From: Aeriscardovia aeriphila
Lineage (GTDB): Bacteria; Actinomycetota; Actinomycetes; Actinomycetales; Bifidobacteriaceae
Assembly (NCBI GenBank): GCA_949290445.1
Contig: CASERW010000004.1
Location: 1 to 64,000 of the forward strand
Length of the DNA stretch: 64,000 bases
Direction: 5' to 3'
Part shown: positions 1-8,413 of the stretch, one piece after another
Numbering within the stretch: the first letter of the stretch is position 1
Layout of the letters: the number at the start of each line of letters is the position of its first letter
Position numbers and translations under genes: made by a program
Notes under the pieces: model-generated
The model's input: the letters and a program-made list of their open reading frames with translations, nothing else
Database searches by the model: none
Told to the model about the DNA's origin: nothing

Positions 1-1472
1 GCGGAGCTGTGCAGCCTGTTAATCGGGCTGAAAGCACCGAGCCAGAACCAGCGCGCTTCCAACTCGTCATCGCGCGTTCCCAACATATGCCCGCCGATGT
101 CATGGCTCCACCAGCCGTAGCCCACGTTCGAAGCTGTAGCAGTGAAGTACGGTTGGAACTTCAAGGAATCCCACGAAATCACCGTGTCACCAGAGAAGCC
201 GACCGGGTAGCGGTGAGAGCCGACTCCCGCGTACCGCGAGAACGTGAGTGGCCAGCGACCATCCCTGCCCGAATCGCAGTAGTGAGCGTGGTCGAGCATC
301 CACAGAGGGTCAAGCCCCGGTTCGCGAGAAAGTGAGCCTTGCTGCCAGTCGATCCACCAGAAGTCAACACCCTGCATTTCTAAGCGATGATGCATATGCA
401 TCGATGTGCGCAAGAACAGCGGGTCAGCGATGTCGAAATTCACGGTTGCGCCGCTATCCGGGTCGATGCCCATAGCTTGCGCGGCTTCAGCATAGCCGTC
501 TTCGAAGCTGCGGTAGCCGTCGCGAGGGTGGTCGTTGAGGGTAATGTGCATTCCCATGTCATGCAGGCTCTTGAGGAAGGCGGGAGGGTCGGGGAACAGC
601 TCTTTGTTCCACGTGTAACCAGTCCAGCCGTGGCCATACTGCGCGGGGATATCAACGAGGTGCCAATCCATGTCGAGAACAGCAACGCTAAATGGCAAGT
701 TCTCTTCGCGGAAACCGCGCATCAGCTGCTCGTATTCGCTCTGCGAGTAGCGGTAGTAGCGGCTCCACCAGTTACCCAGAGCCCAGCGTGGCAGCAGCGG
801 CTGAGGCCCGGTCAGGCGGTAGAGGTCCTGCACGGCGCTGGCGTACTCATTTCCATGCGCGAAGATGTAGATGTCGGTTTCTTGGTGGCTGCGCGGGGTG
901 AGCCATACACCGTAAGGGTTTGCCTTGCCTTGGCTTGGCCCGTCAGGGATGGTGGGCATGTCACGCCACACGTTGGAGCGCGAGTCGTCGATAACTGCCC
1001 AGCCGTGGCGGGAAGCAACGCCCTTGTCGAGCGTGGTTGCGCCGTCGCATTCGTCGAGGGTGCGCGCTGTTCCGCCGAGGTTTCCGTTGTGGTCACCATC
1101 GCCGTAATGCCAAATTCGGTAGTGGCTGGTCGATCTTTTTGCTGCAACGCTCAGGCCTTCAGAGCTGAAAGGCTTTTTGTTGTAACTCAGCGTCAGTGCT
1201 GGGGTTTCGATGACCACAAGATTATCACTGTTATGTGTCACGTGAAACTTTGGAGTGCGGCCGAAGCTGCGGTTCATCACAATCTGCGTAGCGTGGTCTT
1301 CAAACAGGCCTGATTCTGACCATTCCACGCGCACGAGCGCTTCGGAGAGAATGCCAATGCGCCATTGCTCGCCTTGGATAACGGCCTCTTCATTCATCTG
1401 CGGGGTGGCCGAGGCGAGGTAAGAGCGCAGCACATCGTTTGCTGGGACGCCTTTGTTCTCGTTTATATTCAT
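1..1472 (-). CDS. GH31 family alpha-glycosidase, C-terminus beyond the window
   Basis: This frame is open from an ATG at 1472 to the window edge, so about 490 N-terminal residues are visible and the C-terminus is missing. Family GH31 enzymes hydrolyse alpha-linked glucose or xylose from oligosaccharides. An N-terminal beta-sandwich region is followed by the barrel, with the motifs LLPRWALGNWWSRYY, VLDMDWHLVDIP and FWWIDWQQG. The Asp in WWIDW matches the GH31 nucleophile position. WWSHDIGGHMLGTR follows near the visible end. There is no signal peptide, so it is probably cytoplasmic and acts on imported oligosaccharides. It is transcribed divergently from the L31 gene across 136 bp. The exact substrate cannot be read from the sequence. 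Confidence 0.88.
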   Translation of the reverse strand, partial: MNINENKGVPANDVLRSYLASATPQMNEEAVIQGEQWRIGILSEALVRVEWSESGLFEDHATQIVMNRSFGRTPKFHVTHNSDNLVVIETPALTLSYNKKPFSSEGLSVAAKRSTSHYRIWHYGDGDHNGNLGGTARTLDECDGATTLDKGVASRHGWAVIDDSRSNVWRDMPTIPDGPSQGKANPYGVWLTPRSHQETDIYIFAHGNEYASAVQDLYRLTGPQPLLPRWALGNWWSRYYRYSQSEYEQLMRGFREENLPFSVAVLDMDWHLVDIPAQYGHGWTGYTWNKELFPDPPAFLKSLHDMGMHITLNDHPRDGYRSFEDGYAEAAQAMGIDPDSGATVNFDIADPLFLRTSMHMHHRLEMQGVDFWWIDWQQGSLSREPGLDPLWMLDHAHYCDSGRDGRWPLTFSRYAGVGSHRYPVGFSGDTVISWDSLKFQPYFTATASNVGYGWWSHDIGGHMLGTRDDELEARWFWLGAFSPINRLHSS

Positions 1473-1608
1473 GCGTTCTATCTTGGCATGCGCGGTGAAA
1501 ATCTAAAGATGTTCGTGTTGAGGCAACTGGCCAGCCGGGCTTTCATCTGTAGGCTGCTCATGGTATAAAGATAGTTTGTATTCTCGTACGTACGAAAGAG
1601 AAGGCATT

Positions 1609-1875
1609 ATGAAGCAGGATATTCATCCAGAGTATGGCCCAGTGGTCTTCCGCGACCGCACTGGCAACCTTACTTTCATGACCAAGTCCACCCTGGTGAA
1701 CGACCCTCGTTACACCGAGACCATCACCTGGGAAGATGGCAACGAGTACAAGCTGATCGACGTTGATACGTCCTCCGCTTCTCACCCGTTCTACACCGGC
1801 AAGCGCACCGTTCTCGATACCGCCGGCCAGGTGTCCAAGTTCGAGGCTCGTTACGGCAAGAGGAAGAAGAACTGA
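1609..1875 (+). CDS. rpmE2: 50S ribosomal protein L31, type B (zinc-free)
   Basis: Encodes 88 residues starting MKQDIHPEYGPVVFRD, the typical opening of bacterial L31. There is no cysteine, so this is the zinc-independent C-minus (type B) form rather than the CxxC form. Type B L31 often replaces the zinc form under zinc limitation, but no Zur-type operator was recognised here. I chose the ATG at 1609 because AGAGAAGG lies just before it; an upstream in-frame ATG at 1576 has no such site. The basic KRKKN tail is typical. It stands alone, followed by a strong terminator. Confidence 0.95.
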   Translation: MKQDIHPEYGPVVFRDRTGNLTFMTKSTLVNDPRYTETITWEDGNEYKLIDVDTSSASHPFYTGKRTVLDTAGQVSKFEARYGKRKKN

Positions 1876-2004
1876 GCACGTCTGCTCACGTGCAGTTCGT
1901 TTGAGCGCCTGAAAGTTTGCCACTTTGAGGTCGGCGGAAGCCTTACTTATGCTAGCGGGTAAGTTTTTCACCGTGTCGCTCAGCCTCTGACGAAGTCACG
2001 TCAC

Positions 2005-2046
2005 AGCCCGGCAGAGCTCATCGCAAGAGTTCTGGCGGGCTTTTTC
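2005..2046 (+). terminator. Rho-independent terminator after rpmE2
   Basis: A long imperfect stem (AGCCCG..CTC pairing with GAG..CGGGCT, two mismatches) is followed by TTTTT at 2041. It lies 130 bp after the L31 stop. The rest of the 308-bp gap to the next gene is GC-rich and I see no gene in it. Confidence 0.75.
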
Positions 2047-2183
2047 ATACCCAAAGCGCGACCGCTGGTACGCGGGCCGCCGATACTGGCCAAGACGGAC
2101 GCTGGCGACAAACAGCCGCCGGCGACACGGGCCGCGCGGCAACCAGCCAACCCCAGCCGCGCGGCCATCAAAGAGGAGGAGAA

Positions 2184-2927
2184 ATGTGCGGACGCTTTGC
2201 TGCAGCCTGGGAGCCCAGCCTTATCGGCGAACTGCTTCACGCCGAACTCGCCCCTCACCTGCCCCAACCTTCCTGGAACATCAGCCCGCAAAGTAGCATC
2301 GCCATCGCACTTGCTACAGCTCAAGGCCACACCAAGATTGTCAGCGCGTATTGGTCGCTGATCCCCACAACGTCTTCCACTGCGCATTTGGCCTACCCCA
2401 CCTTCAACGCTCGTGTAGAAAGCGCACTGAGCAAGCCCACCTACGCTGCCAGCGCTGAGCGCATGCGAGCCATCATTCCGGTGAGCGGCTACTACGAGTG
2501 GAAAAGCGGGCGCGAACCGTATTATTTCTCGCTCACCGACGGAAAGCCGCTGTGGTTAGCTGGCCTCTACTCGTGGTGGCCTGAGCGCGAACTGAGCGAG
2601 GAAGAAGCCAGTAAGCGTGGGTACGTGTACCCGGTTCCCGGTAAGAATTTTTCCTCGCGGCTGAGCGCAACCATTCTTACTCAACAAGCTCAAGGCGAAC
2701 CCGCTCAGGTTCATTCGCGCATGCCTGTTTTTGTTCCTGATAATCTTGTGCCAGACTGGCTGAATAGAAGCGTACCAGGACGTGAAATTTTCCCTGAGCT
2801 CCAGCGCATTTCCACAAGCCTTCTGCCCGAGCTTGACCAGCATCGTGTGGCGCCACTGAAAGGTGACGGCGAGCAGTTGACTAACGAGTGGTCTCCCGCA
2901 CAATCAAGTCTCCCCTTCGACGAATAA
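2184..2927 (+). CDS. yedK: SRAP-domain protein (YedK/HMCES type)
   Basis: Encodes 247 residues beginning MCGRF. SRAP proteins form a thiazolidine crosslink through Cys2 with abasic sites in single-stranded DNA and protect them during replication. The active-site set is complete: Cys2 (exposed after Met removal), Asn75 in FNARVES, Glu105 in GYYEWK and His177 in QVHSRMPVF. The start is fixed by the invariant MCGRF and by AGAGGAGGAG just upstream. The 3' end overlaps the converging LacI remnant by 47 bp. No LexA box was recognised upstream. Confidence 0.93.
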   Translation: MCGRFAAAWEPSLIGELLHAELAPHLPQPSWNISPQSSIAIALATAQGHTKIVSAYWSLIPTTSSTAHLAYPTFNARVESALSKPTYAASAERMRAIIPVSGYYEWKSGREPYYFSLTDGKPLWLAGLYSWWPERELSEEEASKRGYVYPVPGKNFSSRLSATILTQQAQGEPAQVHSRMPVFVPDNLVPDWLNRSVPGREIFPELQRISTSLLPELDQHRVAPLKGDGEQLTNEWSPAQSSLPFDE

Positions 2928-3190
2928 GCTCAGCAGGGCCTTCCAACTTGCCTTCAATACGGTCAATCAGGCGGTTCACTGCAGTATCAGCCGTCCAGTT
3001 GATCATCGAATCCATCGTGCTCAAAGGCGGCTGCAAGTAGCGTGCTTCTTCAATATTGTCGAAACCGATAACTTGAACGTCCTGAGGGACACGCAAACCG
3101 TGACCGATCAACGCTGAAATAGCGCCGATGGCAAGCTGGTCGTTGAGGGCGAGAATGGCGTCGAAATGCGTGCCTCGCAGCCCTCTTATC
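2881..3190 (-). pseudogene. Truncated LacI-family regulator, C-terminal remnant
   Basis: The frame ending at 2881 encodes the last ~100 residues of a LacI/GalR effector-binding domain: FDAILALNDQLAIGA, DVQVIGFDNIEEARY, LSTMDSM and a C-terminal LIVRETT. The helix-turn-helix and the first two-thirds of the ligand domain are missing. Homology stops near 3180, exactly where the DUF4186 gene ends on the same strand. This looks like a deletion junction. The frame can be extended to an ATG at 3246 inside the DUF4186 gene, but those residues do not resemble LacI. A functional repressor is not expected. Confidence 0.8.
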
Positions 3191-3722
3191 GCCCAACGTT
3201 GCGCCCCTCGGTGAGCGTCTCGTCGTTGACTTGCGCGCTGATCCACGTCATGATGAGCACGCTGAAACGTTCAATTTGCGCGGGAGTAAGCGGTACGCCT
3301 TGCTTGACTCCCCACCACTTGTGCATGCATCCGCGGCAGCAGGTTGCCGTAGCATGTTGGGCGGTGAATACGGGGTGGCCTCGCCAGGGCGTTTGCCGCC
3401 CGTCATTGCTCGGGTTTGCCGCCGCAAGACGTTGGATGAGGAATTGGCGCGCATGCTGATGGATGGTGACTGGGCCCTTTTTGAGCGCGTAGTCGAGGTC
3501 TGCGCCACTTAAGCGGAAGCTGGAGCGAAATTTCGAATGGGCAAGCCGGTAAAAGCAGTTTTCCACCCATTCTTGCGTCGCTGCATCGACGGAAACTACT
3601 GGCATCACCGCTTCGCTGACAACTGGCTCAGCCGTCTCGAATTTCTCAAGATTATCACTGTCGTTATCGTCCTCATCGAAGTCAAAGCTCAACTGTTGGG
3701 CGTTATCGAGATCGTGAACCAT
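3186..3722 (-). CDS. DUF4186 family protein
   Basis: Encodes 178 residues. The C-terminal ~115 match the DUF4186 pattern: HARQFLIQRLA, NDGRQTPWRGHPVF, TAQHATATCCRGC and a closing IMTWI. The CCRGC segment and nearby His suggest a metal or redox site, but the family has no established function. The first ~65 residues are acidic and low complexity (many Asp and Glu) and are probably disordered. The start at 3722 is supported by AGGAGG about 15 bases upstream. An AGATTATCA motif copy lies in the coding region at 3649. The 3' end abuts the LacI remnant, so the gene may have been joined there by a deletion. Confidence 0.82.
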   Translation of the reverse strand: MVHDLDNAQQLSFDFDEDDNDSDNLEKFETAEPVVSEAVMPVVSVDAATQEWVENCFYRLAHSKFRSSFRLSGADLDYALKKGPVTIHQHARQFLIQRLAAANPSNDGRQTPWRGHPVFTAQHATATCCRGCMHKWWGVKQGVPLTPAQIERFSVLIMTWISAQVNDETLTEGRNVGR

Positions 3723-3805
3723 GTGCTACCTTCTTCCTCCTCTATTATCGCTGTTCTTAGGCCCAATTTGCGGGCAGAATAGGAGCGGCTCACCCAGGCG
3801 CGGGC

Positions 3806-3839
3806 AAAAAATAAGGCCGGGGAGAGAGAAGCCCCGGCC
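3806..3839 (-). terminator. Rho-independent terminator (minus strand)
   Basis: GGCCGGGG and CCCCGGCC form a perfect 8-bp stem with a 9-base loop; on the minus strand it is followed by TTATTTTTT. It lies 190 bp beyond the permease stop at 4029 and upstream of the DUF4186 gene, insulating the two. The remaining ~300 bp between them shows no gene. Confidence 0.8.
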
Positions 3840-4028
3840 ATACTATGAGAGAAGAAGAAAGATTCAATTATCATGCCGAAGCATGGTCACCAGAAGGATC
3901 ACTCACTGTTGACTCCACCATTATGAAATAGGATTTTCGTTCTGCCAAGAGGTTTTTCCTGTGAATTTCCTTAAAAATTTAACAGAATGTCACCCTTTGT
4001 TCATGATCCTGTCGGAAATTCCTCGACA

Positions 4029-5519
4029 TTACCCCTTGCGCCGTTCAGTGAGGAGACTAAACGTACCAAAACCAGCAAACCACACCACACCTAAAAGCGC
4101 AGGCAATAATGTCTCCGAGCTGAAAAACAGCGTGACATACACAAACAGGAAGAACACAATCGCCACGCGATCCCACACCTTGTAGCCGCGCAGCAAGAAG
4201 CCATCTTCCAAAAAATCCTCACTCTGGCGATAACGCATATGCGCAATCATCACCAACACGTAGATGACGATAATCACCGCCGACGAGGTCGAAGAGAACA
4301 GGGTAAACAGCGCTGGCAAACCGGGCAGCAAACTCAGCGCAGGAGAAATCAGAATAATCGCCACTGACAGCACAATAGCGCGTGCTGGAACGCCATGGCG
4401 AGAGACTTTCACCAAGGCCTTCAGCTTCGGCTCATGGCTTCTGCGAGCCACCGCATACAGCTGACGGCCAGCGGTAAACACCAGCGAATTCATCGAACTC
4501 ATCGCAGCCGTAATCACCACGAAGAACACGAGAGCCGACGCCCAGTTCACGCCTGCAAAGCGGAAAACCATAATAAACGGCGAAGCAAAGCTGCCATCCG
4601 CAGCAGGCTTAAACATCCTCCACGGCACAATCGCCATAATGGCAAGCAAAGCACCCACGTAGAAGATCAAAATACGGTTGATAATCTGGTTGACTGCCTT
4701 GGGCAGCACATGGCGAGGGTCCTTCGTCTCGGAAACAGTATTGCCGAGAAGCTCAATCGTCTCATAAGCGAAGAAGACCATCTGGAAGCTGAGAATAAAG
4801 TTCATCCAGCCATTAGGTGCGAGCTGATAATCTTGGAAAATATTGCTCACACTCGCCTGCCCCGGAGCAATTTTCACACCTTGAACCACGTGCGCTGGGT
4901 AGTTAAAGTGCGTCACCACCATGACGATTCCGGTGATAATCATGCCAATAATGAGGCTGATTTTGATCATGGCGAACCAAAATTCCGTTTCACCAAAAGC
5001 CTTCACCGAAATCAAGTTGATGAGCAGGATCAGCGCGACGGTACACACCTCGATAAGCCAGCGCCAGGGCGCAAGATTAACACCGAAGCCTAAGAAGAAC
5101 GTGACAAAATACTGCGATACTGCGGTGAGCTCAGTCATGCCAATGATGAGCAAGACGAGCCAGTACGACCAGCCAGAGAAGCGTCCCCAGCCAGCGCCTA
5201 AATAGCGGCCAATGAAGTTAATAAAGCTGTGCTGAGTAGGGTCTTGGTAGAGCATTTCGCCGATGGCGCGCATGAGAACAAACATCACCGCGCCAACGAG
5301 CATATAGACCACAACGATGGAAGGGCCGGTCAGAGCGATGGACTTTCCTGAGCCAAGGAACAGGCCAGTGCCAATAGCTCCACCGATGGCGATGAATTGG
5401 ATGTGGCGGCCAGTCAGGCTGCGCTCGAAACCATCTTCACCCTGGGAGTCCGTAGCAAAACGATTCTGATTGGCATAATCGATGTTAATCTCACCGTCTT
5501 GGCCGGATGAGGTAGTCAT
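4029..5519 (-). CDS. AAT-family amino-acid permease (APC superfamily, CycA/YifK-like)
   Basis: Encodes 496 residues with about twelve hydrophobic segments. The hallmark of the AAT family, GGAIGTGLFLGSG, is in the first helix (residues ~46-58), preceded by SLTGRHIQFIAI. Other family motifs are GEMLYQ, EFWFAMIKI and VSETKDPRHVLPKAV. Such proteins are proton-coupled importers of amino acids in the cytoplasmic membrane. Similarity in the first helices recalls CycA (D-Ala, D-Ser, Gly), but substrate cannot be assigned safely. AAGGAGG lies just before the ATG at 5519. The gene is transcribed alone, with the GH13 terminator upstream. Confidence 0.9.
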   Translation of the reverse strand: MTTSSGQDGEINIDYANQNRFATDSQGEDGFERSLTGRHIQFIAIGGAIGTGLFLGSGKSIALTGPSIVVVYMLVGAVMFVLMRAIGEMLYQDPTQHSFINFIGRYLGAGWGRFSGWSYWLVLLIIGMTELTAVSQYFVTFFLGFGVNLAPWRWLIEVCTVALILLINLISVKAFGETEFWFAMIKISLIIGMIITGIVMVVTHFNYPAHVVQGVKIAPGQASVSNIFQDYQLAPNGWMNFILSFQMVFFAYETIELLGNTVSETKDPRHVLPKAVNQIINRILIFYVGALLAIMAIVPWRMFKPAADGSFASPFIMVFRFAGVNWASALVFFVVITAAMSSMNSLVFTAGRQLYAVARRSHEPKLKALVKVSRHGVPARAIVLSVAIILISPALSLLPGLPALFTLFSSTSSAVIIVIYVLVMIAHMRYRQSEDFLEDGFLLRGYKVWDRVAIVFFLFVYVTLFFSSETLLPALLGVVWFAGFGTFSLLTERRKG

Positions 5520-5607
5520 AGTCCTCCTTGAGCTCGCGCCACTGTACCGGCTTGCAAGCTAATATTCGTACCTTCACAGGCTAGCACTCAGACTCACTGA
5601 AGCGCAT

Positions 5608-5642
5608 AAGAAAAATGGCTCTAGCACGAAACTAGAGCCATT
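5608..5642 (-). terminator. Rho-independent terminator of the GH13 gene
   Basis: A perfect 11-bp stem (AATGGCTCTAG with CTAGAGCCATT, 7-base loop) ends in TTTTTCTTAT on the minus strand. It lies 77 bp after the GH13 stop. Confidence 0.85.
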
Positions 5643-5718
5643 CTCTCACGGTGTCTGCGCAGCCTGCCACGCTGGTCACCGGACTCGACCAGCATGGCAC
5701 GCGCGCGAGCCGTTAGCT

Positions 5719-7586
5719 TTACAGGCGGGTGACGAGAGCCTCCCATGGGTCCAAACGCTCATTGAGCAAAGAACCAGCGATGTTAGATGGGTCGTCATTG
5801 GCGATCACCACGCGGGTTGGGCCAATCTTGCCTTCCAGCAACTGCTGGCATTCAACAGGGATCAGCGAATAGGTGGAGCTCATATTCACCATCACCAAGT
5901 ACTGTTCGCCCTCATGCTTGACGCCGTCCTCATCGGTGTAAGAAGCAAGGGTGCGCGTGAATGCATACACATTCTTGTCGTCAGCGGCCACGAGCTCCCA
6001 GGAGCCTGCTGCCACAACCATGTCGTGGTGGCGAAGGTCGATGAGCTTCTTGTAGAAGGCACGCACCGAGTCAGGATCATCCATCTGCGCTTGAGCGTTG
6101 ATGTGGTCCTTATTCGGGTTGACGTTGATCCATGGCTCGCTGCTCGAGTCGGCAGGCATGAAACCGGCGAAAGTGGAAGAATCCCACTGCATTGGGGTGC
6201 GTGCATTATCGCGGCCCACGCGGTAAATTCCTTCCATCATCTTCTCTGGAGTCGTCTCTCCCGCTTCAATGCGCTGGTGGTACAGATTAATAGACTCCAG
6301 GTCACGATAGTCGGAGAGCTTGTCAAAACGAACGTTGGTCATGCCCAGCTCTTCGCCTTGATAGATATACGGAGTACCGCGATGCATGTGCAAAAGCAAA
6401 GCCAATGCCTTTGCCGAGCGCACGCGCAAATCCTCCGTTGAATCGTCACCAAAGCGCGACACCATGCGTGGCTGATCATGGTTATCCAAGAACAGAGAAT
6501 TCCAGCCCTTACCAGCGACAGAAGCTTGCTGTTTACCCAAGCTCTTCTTCAAGTCAAGAGGGCTTTGAGCTGGGGCATCCCACTTTGGCCTGCCTTGCGG
6601 GTCGTCCAGATGGGTGAAGATGAAGAGCATGTCCAACTCATGATTATCAGGATTGGTAATCTCTTCTTGGCGCTTACCTTCAATACCTGGTGCTTCACCT
6701 ACGGTGAGGAAGCCCTGACGGCCTTCGAACACTTCGTGGCGCATTTCCTTCAAGAACTCGTCCAGGCGAGGGCCATTGGAGCAGAAGGGGTAGGGGCTGG
6801 AGAAACCGTCAGCACCCGCAGGCTCTGTTTCCAATTCACTGCCTGGTTCGCCTGGAAGGCGACCGTGAGAATCAATACGCTTGGAAATCTGGGTAATGAC
6901 GTCCATGCGGAAGCCGTCAATGCCGCGGTCAAGCCAGCGGTTCATCATCGCATACACAGCCTTGCGAACCTCAGGGTTCTCCCAATTGAGGTCAGGCTGC
7001 TTCTTGGAATACTGATGGAAGAAGTATTCTCCTCGCTTTTCGTCGTACTGCCATGCAGAACCGCCAAAGTAGCTACCCCAGTTGTTTGGTTCTGCACCTG
7101 GAGTGCCTGGCTTGTGTCCCGGACGCGCAGGACGCCACCAATACCAATCAGCATGAGGATCATTCTTATCGCGGGATGCTTGGAACCAGGCGTGCTCGTC
7201 GGAAGTGTGGTTGACCACGAGGTCCATGACGATCTTCAAACCACGAGCATGAGCCTGCTTGAGCAACTCATCCATATCAGCCATAGTGCCGAACATGGGA
7301 TCGATATCCTCATAGTCGGAAATATCATAGCCATTGTCATCCTGGGGAGAACGATAAACAGGAGATAACCACAACACATCAACACCCAGATCAGCCAAAT
7401 AATCCAAGCGAGAAGTAATACCCTTTAAATCACCAAAACCATCATTATTCGTATCCTGAAAACTATCGTATCCTGAAAACTACGCGGATAAATCTGATAC
7501 ACCACCGCATTCGACCACCACGGGTTTGGCGTTGCGCCGTTGGTATGGATGGAATCAGGTACTGACAGCCTATTCTGAGCAGTCAT
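5719..7586 (-). pseudogene. GH13 oligo-alpha-glucosidase, frameshifted near its N-terminus
   Basis: The intact part (5719-7407, 562 codons) has all GH13 landmarks: VMDLVVNHTSDEH, DGFRMDVI with the nucleophile Asp, FLTVGEAPG with the acid/base Glu, and FLDNHDQPR. The pattern fits oligo-1,6-glucosidase or alpha-glucosidase. The expected N-terminus lies upstream in another frame: it starts at an ATG at 7586 (or 7589) behind AGAAAGG and reads TPNPWWSNAVVYQIYPRSFQDT. It is then thrown out of frame by an exact 17-bp tandem duplication at 7449-7482. Removing one copy restores NNDGFGDLKGITSRLDYLADLG. As written, translation from the natural start stops soon after; initiation at 7407 would lack the first barrel strand. 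Probably inactive, but slippage could revert it. Confidence 0.88.
7449..7482. repeat. 17-bp exact tandem duplication inside GH13
   Basis: The unit TCGTATCCTGAAAACTA occurs twice head to tail at 7449-7465 and 7466-7482. Seventeen bases shift the reading frame by two. One copy encodes the conserved SFQDT of the GH13 N-terminus. Confidence 0.95.
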
Positions 7587-8000
7587 CATTGACCTTTCTC
7601 TCTTGCCTACTATTTTCTTTCATTATAAAAATAATTCAGAGACTATACAAGACCTTGTCCATTTCCTGATTAGCCTCAATAATCCTTCTTGACCTGCTCA
7701 AATTAATAACTTTTCAAAGACTTTGAATATGTTGCATCATCCCATATCCATAGAAATACACAATTATGACGTTTTCATAATCCTAACTATAAAATTATTT
7801 ATATGTACATTTTTCCAAATATGCATCTTATTGAATGTTTCTTCATCATGACCTTTTGAAGTTCTCTCTTTTGGAAAGTACTAGTGTCAATTGAATTTTA
7901 TAATTCAATAAAAAAGAATATCGATATATATCAGCAATTATAGTATACTGAAAGAGATTCTTCATTCAAGGGCGAATGAAGAATACAGAAAGGGTCAACC
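7587..8000 (+). promoter_or_regulatory. AT-rich leader with promoter and 5' stem-loop
   Basis: This 414-bp gap is strikingly AT-rich and contains no gene I can support. Near its end a -10-like TATACT (7944-7949) lies 17 bases after a weak -35-like TCGATA (7921-7926). Just downstream, ATTCTTCATTC (7957-7967) pairs perfectly with GAATGAAGAAT (7974-7984) around AAGGGC. If the promoter guess is right, the transcript begins with this 11-bp stem, directly before the ribosome-binding site GAAAGGG of the secreted-protein gene. Confidence 0.5.
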
Positions 8001-8342
8001 ATGAAAAGCAAAAAAGCAAACATTCTGATGGCAGGTGTTCTCTGTATTGCATTTTTCTGTGCACCTGCTATTACAAATGCAGAGACTCTCACCATTTATA
8101 CACAAGAAAAGTTCCAAGGGAATAGCCTGATCTCTTCAACATGTAACCTTGACGTTGTTGACAACGTTTACGATTCAGGCGCATTCGAGAGTCAGATAAA
8201 AGGCCATAAATGGACATCAGTTTGGAATAATACAGTTCTTTTTGGAGATGAAAGAATCGCAAAAATCTGGAATGGGACGAGTATCGGTTCATTCAACTAC
8301 AAGAATACAGCTGATCATTTCACTTGTAATGGAGGAGATTAA
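8001..8342 (+). CDS. Small secreted protein with a beta/gamma-crystallin-like signature
   Basis: Encodes 113 residues. A signal peptide (KSKK, a hydrophobic core, then TNA before Glu28) predicts a mature protein of ~86 residues. The mature part opens with LTIYTQEKFQG, which fits the Greek-key pattern Y-x6-G; HKWTSVWNNT later resembles the second half of that fold, without the usual Asp/Asn calcium ligands. Two cysteines (STCNL, FTCNG) could form one disulphide. The nearest formal look-alikes are secreted crystallin-type or peptidase-inhibitor I36-type proteins, but similarity is slight and no function is assigned. It is first in an AT-rich cluster followed by a terminator-like hairpin, a lipoprotein and an export system, a position typical of secreted effectors or bacteriocins (inference). 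Confidence 0.72.
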   Translation: MKSKKANILMAGVLCIAFFCAPAITNAETLTIYTQEKFQGNSLISSTCNLDVVDNVYDSGAFESQIKGHKWTSVWNNTVLFGDERIAKIWNGTSIGSFNYKNTADHFTCNGGD

Positions 8343-8366
8343 TCTCTCAATATAAGAATATAAGAC

Positions 8367-8400
8367 GAGAGAGATAGAGAAATCTATCTCTCTCCTTTTC
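8367..8400 (+). terminator. Hairpin with GAAA tetraloop after the secreted-protein gene
   Basis: GAGAGAGATAGA and TCTATCTCTCTC form a perfect 12-bp stem capped by GAAA, followed by CTTTTC. It sits 25 bp after the stop and 13 bp before the lipoprotein gene. The short U-tract suggests partial termination, which would give more transcript of the small protein than of the downstream genes. Confidence 0.65.
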
Positions 8401-8413
8401 AAGAAACACAATT

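Noticed and set aside
387-1313. 308-codon open frame on the plus strand
   Set aside because: It is antisense to the GH31 gene, has no recognisable domain and owes its length to codon bias of the real gene. The same applies to long antisense frames at 6478-7368, 12417-13637, 14858-15844, 42932-45220, 48861-50906 and 62448-63977.
3689-3874. Possible leader peptide with three Phe codons before a hairpin, suggesting attenuation
   Set aside because: The frame has no stop before the hairpin, no ribosome-binding site, and the downstream gene has no link to phenylalanine. The hairpin is well explained as the permease terminator.
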